DNA of 64,000 bases from Chitinophaga arvensicola (GCF_900110835.1 NZ_FOJG01000001.1:310001-374000), one strand, 5' to 3'. Counted from the stretch's first letter, positions 45,241 through 55,086 are shown. The notes: generated by a model from the sequence alone, not told the origin. Numbers and translations: made by a program.

Positions 45241-46449
45241 TTAAAGATTGAGAAATTCATTGATCTGATCAATGACAAATTGCTGTTGCGCATGATCCAG
45301 TGTTGGATACATCGGCAAACTTAAGCATTCACTGTAATATGCCTCTGCCATTGGAAAGTCTCCCTGCTTCCAGCCGAATTGCTGATAATATGGCATCAGG
45401 TGTGTTGGAAAGTAGTGAACTTGTGCAAATATGTTTTTGGTCCGCAAATAATTGTACAGCCCAAGCCTGTCTGCAACTTTAATTATGTACAGATGATACG
45501 CATGTTCAAAGTCGCCTGCTTCCAGTTGTAAGCCTTGTACCTTTATTTTGCTGTTATCTATAAATGCTTCGTCGTAAGTTTTTGCTATTTCCAGTCTACG
45601 CTTTAGACCGGCATCCGCTCTCTTCAGCTGGCTTAAACCAAGAGCTGCCTGGAAATCTGTAAGCCGGTAATTATAGCCCAGTGATTGCATTTCCATATAC
45701 CAACCCGGAAAGGTACCTTCTTCCAATCCTGTTACTCCTGCAGCAACAGAGAGTGGATTGATGAACTCAGTTGGAGTTTTAGTAATGCCATGAGTTCTCA
45801 ACGCCAATAACTTTTTATATAACTCTTCGTTATTTGTCGTTATCATTCCTCCTTCTCCCGCAGCAATGTGTTTAACCGGGTGAAATGAGTAGATTGCGAG
45901 ATCCGAGTATACACCGTTTCCACAATTCTGTTTAACTCCTTTCGTATCAGTAAACCAGGCACCGGGGGCATGACATGCATCCTCTATAATCCATAGATTA
46001 TATTCATCGGCCAGTTTCCTGAAAGCCTCCATGTTTGCGGGGTAGCCTGCGAAATCAACAGGCACAATGCCTTTATAGGTACCTTTGGGGGAGGTTTCAA
46101 GTAATACCCTTACCTTATCGATATCGAGGAGAAAGGTATCTGGATCAATATCTGCAAAAACAACATCACCGCCGCAGTATTTGATACAGTTAGCGGAGGC
46201 AGCAAAAGTAATTGGTGTGGTTATTACCTTATCTCCCGGCTGCACATCCACTGCCATAGCGGCCAGATGTAAAGCGGCGGTACCATTGGATACTGCTACA
46301 GCATATTTTGCACCTATGTATGATGCAAAAGCGTCTTCGAATTCCTTGATATTTGGTCCTTGTGTAAGATAGTCAGATTTTAAAACGGATACTACAGCGT
46401 CTATATCTTCTTGCGTGATATCCTGCCTGCCATACGGTATTACATTCAT
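45241..46449 (-). CDS. pseC: UDP-4-amino-4,6-dideoxy-N-acetyl-beta-L-altrosamine transaminase
   Basis: A 402-residue PLP aminotransferase of the DegT/DnrJ/EryC1 family. Markers are GRQDITQEDIDAVVSVLKSDYLTQGP (in part), VSNGTAALHLAA, EDACHAPGA and the PLP lysine in SFHPVKHIAAGEGG. It aminates the 4-keto sugar from PseB, the second step to pseudaminic acid. It starts 9 nt after the pseB stop. Confidence 0.93.
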   Translation of the reverse strand: MNVIPYGRQDITQEDIDAVVSVLKSDYLTQGPNIKEFEDAFASYIGAKYAVAVSNGTAALHLAAMAVDVQPGDKVITTPITFAASANCIKYCGGDVVFADIDPDTFLLDIDKVRVLLETSPKGTYKGIVPVDFAGYPANMEAFRKLADEYNLWIIEDACHAPGAWFTDTKGVKQNCGNGVYSDLAIYSFHPVKHIAAGEGGMITTNNEELYKKLLALRTHGITKTPTEFINPLSVAAGVTGLEEGTFPGWYMEMQSLGYNYRLTDFQAALGLSQLKRADAGLKRRLEIAKTYDEAFIDNSKIKVQGLQLEAGDFEHAYHLYIIKVADRLGLYNYLRTKNIFAQVHYFPTHLMPYYQQFGWKQGDFPMAEAYYSECLSLPMYPTLDHAQQQFVIDQINEFLNL

Positions 46450-46458
46450 TTTCTGCTA

Positions 46459-47475
46459 TTAAAAAGTAAAAGTTGGATCAACATGATCTTTAATTAACTG
46501 ACGGATTTCGTCAACGGAAACCCACTGGTCATTTTCACCGGAATTATACCTGAATCCCTGGGGTACGGGTTTGGCATTCAATTGTTCCACAAAATCCTTT
46601 AATTTGAAATTGAGATTCTGGGGCAGAATTGCATAGTAAGGTCCAAGATCATAAGTAGAGAATGAATCTGAAGAAGTTATCATTTCTTCATGAATTTTCT
46701 CTCCCGGGCGAATTCCGACAACTCTGTGCTCACAATCCGGTCCTATCGCTGTTGCTACGTCTGTAATTTTATAAGAGGCTATCTTCGGAACAAAAATTTC
46801 TCCTCCCCATGCAGAATCCAGTGCATGTAACACCATTTCCACACCTTCAGAAAGTGTGATATTGAAACGTGTCATTGTTGCATCGGTAATCGGCAATATG
46901 CCTTCCTTTCTTTTGTTCAAAAAGAAAGGAATAACAGACCCGTTTGAGCCCATTACGTTTCCATATCTTACTACAGAAAAATTGATTGGGTTTGTACCTT
47001 TGATATTGTTGGCAGCTACAAATAATTTATCTGAAGCCAGTTTGGTAGCACCATACAAGTTTATAGGTGCGGCAGCTTTATCTGTTGACAACGCAACTAC
47101 CTTTTGTACACCGGTTTCCAGGCAAGCGTTGATTACATTTTCAGCACCTATAATATTAGTTTTTATACATTCACTCGGATTGTATTCCGCAATGGGCACA
47201 TGTTTCATTGCTGCAGCGTGAATAACATAATCTATCCCTTTTAAAGCTCTGCGTAACCTGTCATAATCACGTACATCGCCGATAAAAAATCTGATCTGCG
47301 GATATTTAGACTCCGGGTACTCCATCGCCATCTGGAACTGCTTCTGTTCATCTCTTGAATAAATGACAAGGCGCTTAATCTGCGGCCAACGCTCCAAAAT
47401 AATTTTAGTAAATGCTTTACCAAAGGAGCCCGTTCCCCCGGTGATAAATATGCTTTTGTTATTCAGATCTAACAT
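46459..47475 (-). CDS. pseB: UDP-N-acetylglucosamine 4,6-dehydratase (inverting)
   Basis: 338 residues. FITGGTGSFGKAF (residues ~10-22) is the NADP motif. LSTDKAAAPINLYGATK contains the catalytic Asp, Lys and Tyr of PseB. It dehydrates and C5-epimerises UDP-GlcNAc to the L-arabino 4-keto sugar, the committed step. The length equals that of Helicobacter/Campylobacter PseB. It differs from the Met-type CapD-like enzyme at 25.2 kb. Confidence 0.94.
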   Translation of the reverse strand: MLDLNNKSIFITGGTGSFGKAFTKIILERWPQIKRLVIYSRDEQKQFQMAMEYPESKYPQIRFFIGDVRDYDRLRRALKGIDYVIHAAAMKHVPIAEYNPSECIKTNIIGAENVINACLETGVQKVVALSTDKAAAPINLYGATKLASDKLFVAANNIKGTNPINFSVVRYGNVMGSNGSVIPFFLNKRKEGILPITDATMTRFNITLSEGVEMVLHALDSAWGGEIFVPKIASYKITDVATAIGPDCEHRVVGIRPGEKIHEEMITSSDSFSTYDLGPYYAILPQNLNFKLKDFVEQLNAKPVPQGFRYNSGENDQWVSVDEIRQLIKDHVDPTFTF

Positions 47476-47524
47476 AATGTATGAAACCCTTTACTATTAA
47501 AAAATGTAGTACTTATTTACAATC

Positions 47525-48601
47525 TTAGCTTAGAATGAACTTATATAATTTACCTGTGAGTAATGCCCCTATGGCCAGAAAACCTCCTATAATCCCTCCT
47601 AAAATCAATCCTTTTAGTTTGCCAAGCTTATCCTGGGGAAGGGGTAAAATAGGTTTATCCACAATTTGTATTACGGGTGTTTCCTGCGCCATAGTAATTT
47701 TGCTCAATTCAAGGTTTTTAACTACTTCCGTATACATGGTCTGAAGAATCAACTTATCCCTTGAAGCCAGTTCTGTGGCAACATTTGCTTGTTGCCTGGC
47801 CGCATTGAAATTTAAATCCTGCACTACAGCTGCCGCTCTCGTTTTACGATTTAACAGTAACTCTATAGAGTCTGCCTGCAGTTGTAAACGATCTACGTTA
47901 CCCTTTATCCGCTTGGTTTTTGTATCAATATAAAAGGAAACAGCTTCGTTCACCAAACGCTCTACAAATACTTTAGAGAACACTTCATCTTTGGATAAAC
48001 ATTTTACCAGGATAAAATTGAGCTTTTTATCTGGTCGCTCTATTTTCAGATTATTATCGGTTATCTTACGAAAAACAACATCCAGAATACTATCTTGTTG
48101 TAACGTAAATTTTGACCGGTCTAAATTCAATGGAAAATGTATATTCTGTAATTCTGCTTTCTTTTTCCAACCATCCCTCAACTTGTTAAACTCTATGTAC
48201 CATTCCACCTGTGTCATTCTCTTACCTTCAATATTAATTTCAGATAACAGTGATTTTTGAATAATTAACCTGGACTTTAAAAACTCCATGATGTTATCTC
48301 CCTGAAAAATGCCACTTGAATTACCACTTCCAAAGTCAAAACCAAGTTGGCTGGCAAGACCTAAATAAGAGCCAAGCGATCCGGAGTTACTTTCCTCAAG
48401 GACAAAAGTTAATTCCGCTTTGTATTTTGTCTTTATAATAAATGCCAATCCCAAACCAATACCTGCTCCTAAAAAACCCAATAGAAAAATCACCTTCCAC
48501 TTACTCAGGAGATATTTAGTAAATCCTACCGAATTCTTTAGGATTATCTTCAATGAAATATCGTCATTGACATCTTTTAGGCTATTAATATTTTCTTCCA
48601 T
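47525..48601 (-). CDS. wzz: Wzz-like chain-length/export co-polymerase
   Basis: 358 residues with N-terminal (WKVIFLLGFLGAGIGLGLAFII) and C-terminal (LKGLILGGIIGGFLAIGALL) membrane helices flanking a periplasmic coiled-coil domain, the Wzz/PCP architecture. A P-rich segment (PILPLPQDKLG) precedes helix 2. No tyrosine-kinase domain follows. It should control polymer length and connect to the OPX protein encoded just upstream. Confidence 0.85.
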   Translation of the reverse strand: MEENINSLKDVNDDISLKIILKNSVGFTKYLLSKWKVIFLLGFLGAGIGLGLAFIIKTKYKAELTFVLEESNSGSLGSYLGLASQLGFDFGSGNSSGIFQGDNIMEFLKSRLIIQKSLLSEINIEGKRMTQVEWYIEFNKLRDGWKKKAELQNIHFPLNLDRSKFTLQQDSILDVVFRKITDNNLKIERPDKKLNFILVKCLSKDEVFSKVFVERLVNEAVSFYIDTKTKRIKGNVDRLQLQADSIELLLNRKTRAAAVVQDLNFNAARQQANVATELASRDKLILQTMYTEVVKNLELSKITMAQETPVIQIVDKPILPLPQDKLGKLKGLILGGIIGGFLAIGALLTGKLYKFILS

Positions 48602-48641
48602 GCAAGAAGCCTTTGTGCGCTTTAGGTTATATAATACTTAT

Positions 48642-51110
48642 TTAACAGTATTCAATATGGTAACAATAATTAATGCTACAGATGCCAAACCACTGGCCAG
48701 GCCAATAGCTTCCCCCTCCTGTCAGTCCCCTATGTTCCTTTTTCGTAGGTACATAAATTTCCGATCCTGGTCTTACTTTAGGGTAAGAATTAAAAAAGAA
48801 AACCTTCCTTGTATTTTTTACTTCTCCGTTGGCATAAATAATATAGCTTCTCCTCTTCAGTGCCTGCGAGGTGAAACCACCTGCTCCAGTTATGTAATCC
48901 CGGAACCTGTATTTTTTGTCAAACCTGACTTTTTTAGGGAAATATACTTCGCCATACAACTGTACAGTCTGTAATAGCTTTGGAACTTTGATCACATCAC
49001 CTTCTTCCAGTAATAAGTCATACTTGGATCCAGGTGCTTTCATAATCTGATCCAGCTTAATGCCAAGCAACTGCTCATACCTACCTACCGCAGTCTTCAC
49101 CTTATTAATGTCCGTACTATCCTGTAACTTATTGTAAAAAACTTCGAGCTTATTTGCCATTAAGGCGCTATCCGCCTCATTAACATACGTTTTTCTTATT
49201 AATACAGCACCTTCAGGATATGCTTCCGGCCGTAAACCACCTGTACGCTTTACAAGGTCTGAAATTCTTTCAGATCTGTTAACGATTGTATAATCACCCG
49301 GGTATACTACCTCTCCTGTGATCTGAACATTTGCCTGCGTTGAATAACTCGGCGCGCGTCGAACCAGTACCTCATCAAATGGTTGAAGTGTAAATGACTT
49401 TATCTGTGGATTACTACTGAGATCGGCATTAATATCAAATTGTTCTATGATCGATTTTGTGCTGTCTTTCGGGTCATATGTATTATTCCTTATCCTGCGG
49501 GAAACTTCCACCCTGTTTACGGAAGCTGCATATTTTAACCCACCTGCCAGGAGTATAAGATCTTCCAGGTGCATACTGTCTGCATATGGAAAATAACCTG
49601 GAGTGTTAACCTGACCGCCTATTCTAACTTCGTAAGCTTCCTTTAGTTCCAGTTTTGAATAGATGATAACGCTGTCTTCTTTCAACAAGGGCACCGTAGT
49701 TTTTCCAGTTAAAACGTCCTGCACATTAAAATTAATCAGTATAGGAGTAAAGTCTTCTTTATACCTGCGGATTAATCCCCTTGCCAAAGCTGCCTGCTCT
49801 TTTACACCATCTGCCCTTTTAATAAGGTCGGCTATGGTCATACCACTTTCCAACGCATAGTTCCCGGGATGGAAAACAGCCCCTGTGATAGCCACCCTGT
49901 TACTGAATCTGTTCAGAATTGAATCGATAAAAAACTGGTCGCCAGACTTCATTTTGAATGAAGCAACCTGGTCATATGGAATATTTACCAATTCCCGCTC
50001 CTTATTGTTAATTCTGTACGCGCGTATATTATTTTTGAACGAGTTATCTGTATATCCACCTGCATAGTCTATAATTTGCTGCAATGTTTCATTATCCTTC
50101 GCCTCAAATATGGCAGGTCGTTTCACTTCACCAGATAACTCTACCCTGGTTTTATAAGGGTTAACTTTTACGATGTCCTGATCCTGAAGTATTATATTAT
50201 TGGAAAGATCTCCATTAGCGAGAAAGTCATATAAATCGAAAGTTGCTACAGACTGACCATTACGAATTACCTGGATACTACGGAATGATCCATTTTCATT
50301 TGGACCTCCGGAAACATAAAGCGCATTGGCTACTGAGGCTAGTGAAGGGATTGTGTATGATCCCGGTTTTTCAATTTCTCCTATCATCAGTACGCGGATA
50401 CTACGTATTGTTCCAAGAGTTAACTGCACTGAGGTATTCCCGTTTTTTATCCCACCATAAATACTGGATAATTGTTTCGTAACACGAATCCGGGCTTCTT
50501 CTATCGTAAGCCCGCTTACATAAACAGGACCAAGGTTGGGAATACGGATAAATCCATCAGGCGTTACTTTAAGGCGATGCTGCACTTCTGAATAGCCATA
50601 CACATCTATAAGTACTTCATCATCTGCTGCTAGCCTGTAGTTTGGCGGGGTTGGCATTCTGAGATTAGGCTCAAAAGTAAGGTTCCTATTGGAAAAAAGC
50701 TCTGACCCGAAAACTCTGTTAGCTCTTTTCCTGATGTCGCCTGATACTTTTTCATCAGTGTTCAAGGATTCCAGCGGTGTGTCTATCTTTCGGGTGCCTA
50801 GTTGGTCCTCTTCCTTACTATCCTGTCGCTGTTTACGGCTTAATTCTTTGTCAAGCCCAAGAAGTTGAATCCGCTCTTTTAATTTTATTACCTCCGTATC
50901 CGGCACTCCTTTCTGCTGCGCGTAAGTATCGATGTCATCCATAGACATGTTATTCTTTTTCATCTCAGATACAAAGCGCCTTATCTGATCATCTGTAAGA
51001 TTCTCTACTTTAACCTGGGACGCCTGATCTTTTGAAAAAGACGGTACTTGTGCCATCACACACAAACCTATAAACAGGAACAGTTGGACCAGCAGTAATT
51101 TTCTTAACAT
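48642..51110 (-). CDS. OPX/Wza-like polysaccharide export protein with SLBB repeats (3' frameshift)
   Basis: 822 residues as read. It has a signal peptide (MLRKLLLVQLFLFIGLCVMAQ), a poly_export domain (YRLAADDEVLIDVYGY) and several SLBB domains (e.g. GEIEKPGSYTIPSLASVANAL). It exports polymer across the outer membrane. The last ~20 residues are out of character. If one G is dropped from the GGGGG run at 48712-48716 (- strand), the protein ends EAIGLASGLASVALIIVTIL..., the hydrophobic C-terminal helix normal for this family, with a stop at 48638. So either a sequencing error or a real frameshift is present. Confidence 0.88.
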   Translation of the reverse strand: MLRKLLLVQLFLFIGLCVMAQVPSFSKDQASQVKVENLTDDQIRRFVSEMKKNNMSMDDIDTYAQQKGVPDTEVIKLKERIQLLGLDKELSRKQRQDSKEEDQLGTRKIDTPLESLNTDEKVSGDIRKRANRVFGSELFSNRNLTFEPNLRMPTPPNYRLAADDEVLIDVYGYSEVQHRLKVTPDGFIRIPNLGPVYVSGLTIEEARIRVTKQLSSIYGGIKNGNTSVQLTLGTIRSIRVLMIGEIEKPGSYTIPSLASVANALYVSGGPNENGSFRSIQVIRNGQSVATFDLYDFLANGDLSNNIILQDQDIVKVNPYKTRVELSGEVKRPAIFEAKDNETLQQIIDYAGGYTDNSFKNNIRAYRINNKERELVNIPYDQVASFKMKSGDQFFIDSILNRFSNRVAITGAVFHPGNYALESGMTIADLIKRADGVKEQAALARGLIRRYKEDFTPILINFNVQDVLTGKTTVPLLKEDSVIIYSKLELKEAYEVRIGGQVNTPGYFPYADSMHLEDLILLAGGLKYAASVNRVEVSRRIRNNTYDPKDSTKSIIEQFDINADLSSNPQIKSFTLQPFDEVLVRRAPSYSTQANVQITGEVVYPGDYTIVNRSERISDLVKRTGGLRPEAYPEGAVLIRKTYVNEADSALMANKLEVFYNKLQDSTDINKVKTAVGRYEQLLGIKLDQIMKAPGSKYDLLLEEGDVIKVPKLLQTVQLYGEVYFPKKVRFDKKYRFRDYITGAGGFTSQALKRRSYIIYANGEVKNTRKVFFFNSYPKVRPGSEIYVPTKKEHRGLTGGGSYWPGQWFGICSINYCYHIEYC

Positions 51111-51647
51111 GTATAATAGGATCTAAAACTTTCTCGAATACCTTTTGGAAAACAATTCTAAGGGCAAAATCTGACAGACTTTGCCAAATAAGGTGCAAAT
51201 CTATTAAAAATAACATATAAATGTTAGTTTCACCCGAAATCCTAACACTTTTAACCTGAAATCCTTACGAGCTATCTGATGAAGGTTTAAACATGCTTTT
51301 TTGTGAATGGTTTGTCTAATGCAAATTTGTTTCCAGTTATCCGATTCTTTCTAACTTTAAGTTGCTTATAATAAATAAATATTATTAATGCAAATAGAGA
51401 AATCCATTTCCCCCTCTTTTACGTTAATTTATTAAGAGAGTCGCCTGTATTTACCTGTTCAGAAAATTCTATTTCACTACTTAAACTACCACCTGTTTTA
51501 CCGATCTAAGTATTGGAAGAAGATAAATTGATTGAAAATCAATTCAATAACTAAAAAAATTCATGTATTAACCGCCCCCTGGCATCCTTAGGAAACATCT
51601 TTTACCCCTTTTTTTGTTTAAATTAGTTAAGGCAAAACTTAAACATT
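51111..51647. other. 537-bp divergent intergenic region upstream of the polysaccharide locus
   Basis: No gene seen. It separates the OPX gene (- strand) from the sigma factor (+ strand) and is very AT-rich. It holds an exact -7 box TAGATTTG on the - strand (51196-51203), 85 nt from the OPX start but without an evident -33 element. It also holds a small palindrome ATTGATT-GAA-AATCAAT (51527-51543) upstream of the sigma gene. A regulatory region of both units is likely. Confidence 0.5.
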
Positions 51648-52148
51648 ATGTCGTCTGTTGAATTTAACACCTTGCTTATTGGAAACGCTGATTTCCTGAA
51701 ACCCTTCGCTTTTACCCTCACCAAAGATGCCGAGCAGGCAAAAGATCTTTACCAGGAAACCCTTTTCAGAGCCCTGTCCAACCAGGAAAAATACCTGGAA
51801 GGCACTAACATCCGCGCCTGGCTGTTCACCATCATGCGAAACATCTTTATCAATCACTACCGGAAAAAGCTGAAACATCGCACTGTCGCAGAACCCAGCG
51901 CAAGCGAGTTTTTTATAAACCATCAGCAGAATATAGTCAGCAATAAAGCGGCCTCTAACTTACAGATGAAAGATATTCACGTGGCAGTATATCACCTGCC
52001 CAATATCTTCAAAAAGCCGTTTATGCTCTACTATGAGGGGTACAAATATTTTGAGATTGCAAACATGTTGAAAGAACCGTTAGGAACCATCAAAAGCAGA
52101 ATACACTTCGCCCGGAAAATCCTTAAATCACAAGTCCCCAGGCAATAA
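51648..52148 (+). CDS. ECF-type RNA polymerase sigma factor
   Basis: 166 residues. Region 2 (residues ~10-80: AEQAKDLYQETLFRALSN, IRAWLFTIMRNIFINHYRK) and region 4 (~105-160: HLPNIFKKPFMLYYEGYKYFEIANMLKEPLGTIKSRIHFARKIL) are intact. No anti-sigma gene, FecR or receptor follows, so it is an orphan ECF factor. It is divergent from the polysaccharide locus across the 537-bp region. Whether it controls that locus is an open guess. Confidence 0.9.
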   Translation: MSSVEFNTLLIGNADFLKPFAFTLTKDAEQAKDLYQETLFRALSNQEKYLEGTNIRAWLFTIMRNIFINHYRKKLKHRTVAEPSASEFFINHQQNIVSNKAASNLQMKDIHVAVYHLPNIFKKPFMLYYEGYKYFEIANMLKEPLGTIKSRIHFARKILKSQVPRQ

Positions 52149-52182
52149 TCCCGCTATCAGTTACTTGTGAATGTCCGCCCGC

Positions 52183-52209
52183 CCTGCCCGAAACCAGCTT
52201 TCAGGCAGG
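52183..52209. terminator. Hairpin between convergent genes
   Basis: An 11-bp stem with one mismatch (52183-52193 with 52199-52209, loop CCAGC) lies between the sigma-factor stop and the stop of the convergent desaturase-family gene. No T tract on either side. Confidence 0.4.
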
Positions 52210-52219
52210 AACAGTATTG

Positions 52220-53515
52220 CTATGAACGGTAGTAACCATACACCAGGCGCAGGTAATGCTCCTTCAGGTGAGACTGGAAGTAAAATGCGGTGATCATAAT
52301 CAAGGCAGCCGCGCATGGCAAGGCCGGATGGGGCCAGCAATAGTAACCCGCCACACACAGCACCAGGTATCGTGCATATTCCAGGTAAAATACCCAGTTC
52401 TTCTGCTCCATAATGGCTCCGCAGTTAATCAGCGTCAGCAGGATCAGCAAAGTGACACATACTTGTATGAACACAGGCACATAATGCTCCAGCAACAGGA
52501 AAGAAAATAACACCATCAACGTAGCTACAATCTGCCATAACACATAGTTAAACAACTTAGGCGTTTCCGTTGCATGGGGATTACGCAGCAGGAATTTATC
52601 TTCAAGAATCTTACGCGCTTCCGGATCTACATTGTCGGGCTTTCCGAAAACAACACGCAGCTTATTCCGCCAACCTTTAGCCTGCCGGGCAGAATACAAC
52701 ATCTCCAGAATAAAATGAAAATGCTGCCACAGAAAACTGTTACTCTCCAAAGGCTTGGTCAAACCGTATACCGGCTCTTCTTCCTCCTTAACAAAAGTGC
52801 CAAACAACTTATCCCATATAATAAAAACATCTCCGTAATTCTTATCGAGATATTGCGGATTGCTGGCGTGGTGTACGCGGTGATGCGAAGGAGTGACCAA
52901 TATATATTCCAGTATTCCCAGTTTACCAATGGTGCGCGTGTGAATAAAAAATGGATACAACCCATGTACCAGCAGCATACTGGTAATCATGGCCGGCGGA
53001 AAACCTATCACCGGCAAGATGGCCCAGAAACCTGTACGGATAAACGCCTGGAACACTGTAATACGGGCCGAAACCGTGTAATTAAACTCCTCACTCTGAT
53101 GATGCACCACATGCGCACACCAGAACACCGTCACTTCATGCGCCAGGCGATGATACCAATACCAGATAAAATCTGTACAGATCAATAATGCCACCCATAG
53201 CAATACACTCGATTTAATATCAAAAATGGCGAAATGCCGGTACAAATAGTCGTATACGAAGTAAAAAATACCCACTGTAAACATATCCAGTAAGCGCTCA
53301 GCGATACCCACACTCAGGTTGGTAATAGAATCATTAAACTTGAAATAAGTCTTCCCGTTTTTTCGTGCCACCAGGTATTCTAACCCGATAAAAGTCAGGA
53401 AAAAAGGAACTGCCAATGCCAGGTAGTTTAAATGCACTTGATATAATTTTAAATCCGGAAATCCAAATAGTAGACATAGGCTAATACACGGTGCCAGCCC
53501 ATGTATAGGTATCAT
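52220..53515 (-). CDS. Sterol desaturase / fatty acid hydroxylase family membrane protein
   Basis: 431 residues with several N- and C-terminal helices. The di-iron histidine boxes are WYHRLAHE, HVVHHQSEEFN and HHRVHHASN, in the order HxxxH...HxxHH...HxxHH of the ERG3/alkylglycerol monooxygenase family. It hydroxylates or desaturates a lipid in the membrane using O2. The extra C-terminal helices resemble the alkylglycerol monooxygenase group. Start ATG 53515 was preferred over an upstream TTG. Monocistronic. Confidence 0.88.
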   Translation of the reverse strand: MIPIHGLAPCISLCLLFGFPDLKLYQVHLNYLALAVPFFLTFIGLEYLVARKNGKTYFKFNDSITNLSVGIAERLLDMFTVGIFYFVYDYLYRHFAIFDIKSSVLLWVALLICTDFIWYWYHRLAHEVTVFWCAHVVHHQSEEFNYTVSARITVFQAFIRTGFWAILPVIGFPPAMITSMLLVHGLYPFFIHTRTIGKLGILEYILVTPSHHRVHHASNPQYLDKNYGDVFIIWDKLFGTFVKEEEEPVYGLTKPLESNSFLWQHFHFILEMLYSARQAKGWRNKLRVVFGKPDNVDPEARKILEDKFLLRNPHATETPKLFNYVLWQIVATLMVLFSFLLLEHYVPVFIQVCVTLLILLTLINCGAIMEQKNWVFYLEYARYLVLCVAGYYCWPHPALPCAAALIMITAFYFQSHLKEHYLRLVYGYYRS

Positions 53516-53600
53516 TAACAAAAACTTGGTGGTGGTAAATTACCACAATGATAAGTAATAAAATTTAATTATCCTACTATTTTGATAGACTAATAAAAAC

Positions 53601-53624
53601 GAAAGGCGAAAAAGAGCTTTCGCC
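53601..53624 (-). terminator. Terminator after rtcB
   Basis: GGCGAAA pairs with TTTCGCC (53605-53611 with 53618-53624). On the - strand it is followed by TTTCGTTTTTATT. It lies between the rtcB stop and the next gene. Confidence 0.65.
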
Positions 53625-53660
53625 CGTTTTCCGCCTTCGCCACATTGCATATGTTTTTAT

Positions 53661-55073
53661 TTAGTCTTCCGGTGGCCCTCCATCCGCCATTCTTACTACT
53701 TTAGGCAGGAACTGACCGATTACTTCTACCAGGTTTGTCTGGGCAGCCATTACCGTATCAATATTCTTGTAAGCGCCGGGCGCTTCATCCAGTCCGCCAC
53801 CTATCAGGGTTACACCGTGTTCCTCCAGCTGCTGCTTCAATGTTTGTGTAGTGATAGCAGCTTTTGCCTGTGTACGGGACATCAGTCGGCCGGCTCCATG
53901 TGAAGCCGATTGCAAACTATCCGTTTCCCCTTTTCCACGCACAATAAATCCAGGCGCGGTCATAGATCCGGGAATCACCCCTAACACACCTTTACCGGCA
54001 GGTGTAGCACCTTTCCGGTGTACAATCACTTCTTTACCCTGGTGTATTTCTTTCCACGCAAAATTATGGTGGTTCTCCACTCTCGCCAGTAATGCAGCGC
54101 CACTTGCTTCAATCAGGCGTTTGTGGATCAGGTGATGACAGGCAGACGCATAGTCACCAGCCAGGTTCATTGCCAGCCAGTACTCCTGCCCTGCTTCACT
54201 ATTCAGATCCAGATAGGCCAGGTGTTTTGCGTGATCCGGCAATACGCACAATTCCTTTGCCAGCTGGGTATAATGCCCGGCTATCTGAGCGCCGAGTCCA
54301 CGGGAACCAGAATGCGATAACAAGGCCACATAGCTTCCTGCGGGCAGCTGCCATTCATTACCGGGGTCGGTAATCGTTGCAATCCCCCATTCCACAAAAT
54401 GGTTACCGGAACCGGAAGTACCTAATTGTCCGGCGGCTTTATCAAACAGATTTTTTACAAACCTGATGTCTTTAAACTCACTTCTTTCCAGTACCGGATC
54501 TGCTTCTCTTTTCTTCCACTCCGCACCGGCGCCGAATTTGGTAAACTTCATCAGTTGTTGTGTATAGGAAGTTTCATTGATCAGCAAAGATTGTACAGGC
54601 AAATCCAGGATGCTCAAACACATACGGCAACCGATATCCACACCAACCCCGTAAGGGATCACGGCGTTATCAGCGGCTAATACGCCACCTATCGGCAATC
54701 CATATCCCTGGTGTGCATCCGGCATCAAAGCACCTGATACGGCCACGGGTAAACGAACAGCGTTATTCAACTGCCGCACTGCACCCGGATCGATATAGGA
54801 TTCACCATAAATTGCGTAAGGCACCGGCGTTTCACGCAACGCAATAACGTCCGGTACAGCAGGTTGCAACAACCCTGCAGCGATTTCACCCAATATAGCG
54901 TTATCAGCATATGCGGCAGGATCTGCCAGCACTTTGGTTAACAATTCAATTACTTCTTCTTCTGTATAATGACTATAATGCTGTTCTACAACATTCATCG
55001 CTATACGAAAAACAGGACTTTGGGGGTAACCAATTTTCAATAAGGTTTTACCATTGATTTTTAAATTTGACAT
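53661..55073 (-). CDS. rtcB: RNA-splicing ligase RtcB
   Basis: A 470-residue RtcB. It joins 2',3'-cyclic phosphate or 3'-phosphate RNA ends to 5'-OH ends using GTP and Mn2+, repairing tRNAs and rRNA cut by ribotoxins. Metal-site and catalytic motifs are all present: MPDAHQGYG, GVDIGCRM (Cys), GSGNHFVEWG, LSHSGSRGLG, and ASHGAGRLMSR, whose His is the guanylylated residue. It is the last gene of a three-gene operon with an AAA ATPase and an unknown protein. That operon is preceded by tandem attenuator-like leaders. No RtcA or archease gene is adjacent. Confidence 0.95.
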   Translation of the reverse strand: MSNLKINGKTLLKIGYPQSPVFRIAMNVVEQHYSHYTEEEVIELLTKVLADPAAYADNAILGEIAAGLLQPAVPDVIALRETPVPYAIYGESYIDPGAVRQLNNAVRLPVAVSGALMPDAHQGYGLPIGGVLAADNAVIPYGVGVDIGCRMCLSILDLPVQSLLINETSYTQQLMKFTKFGAGAEWKKREADPVLERSEFKDIRFVKNLFDKAAGQLGTSGSGNHFVEWGIATITDPGNEWQLPAGSYVALLSHSGSRGLGAQIAGHYTQLAKELCVLPDHAKHLAYLDLNSEAGQEYWLAMNLAGDYASACHHLIHKRLIEASGAALLARVENHHNFAWKEIHQGKEVIVHRKGATPAGKGVLGVIPGSMTAPGFIVRGKGETDSLQSASHGAGRLMSRTQAKAAITTQTLKQQLEEHGVTLIGGGLDEAPGAYKNIDTVMAAQTNLVEVIGQFLPKVVRMADGGPPED

Positions 55074-55086
55074 ACAGGGTTAATTT

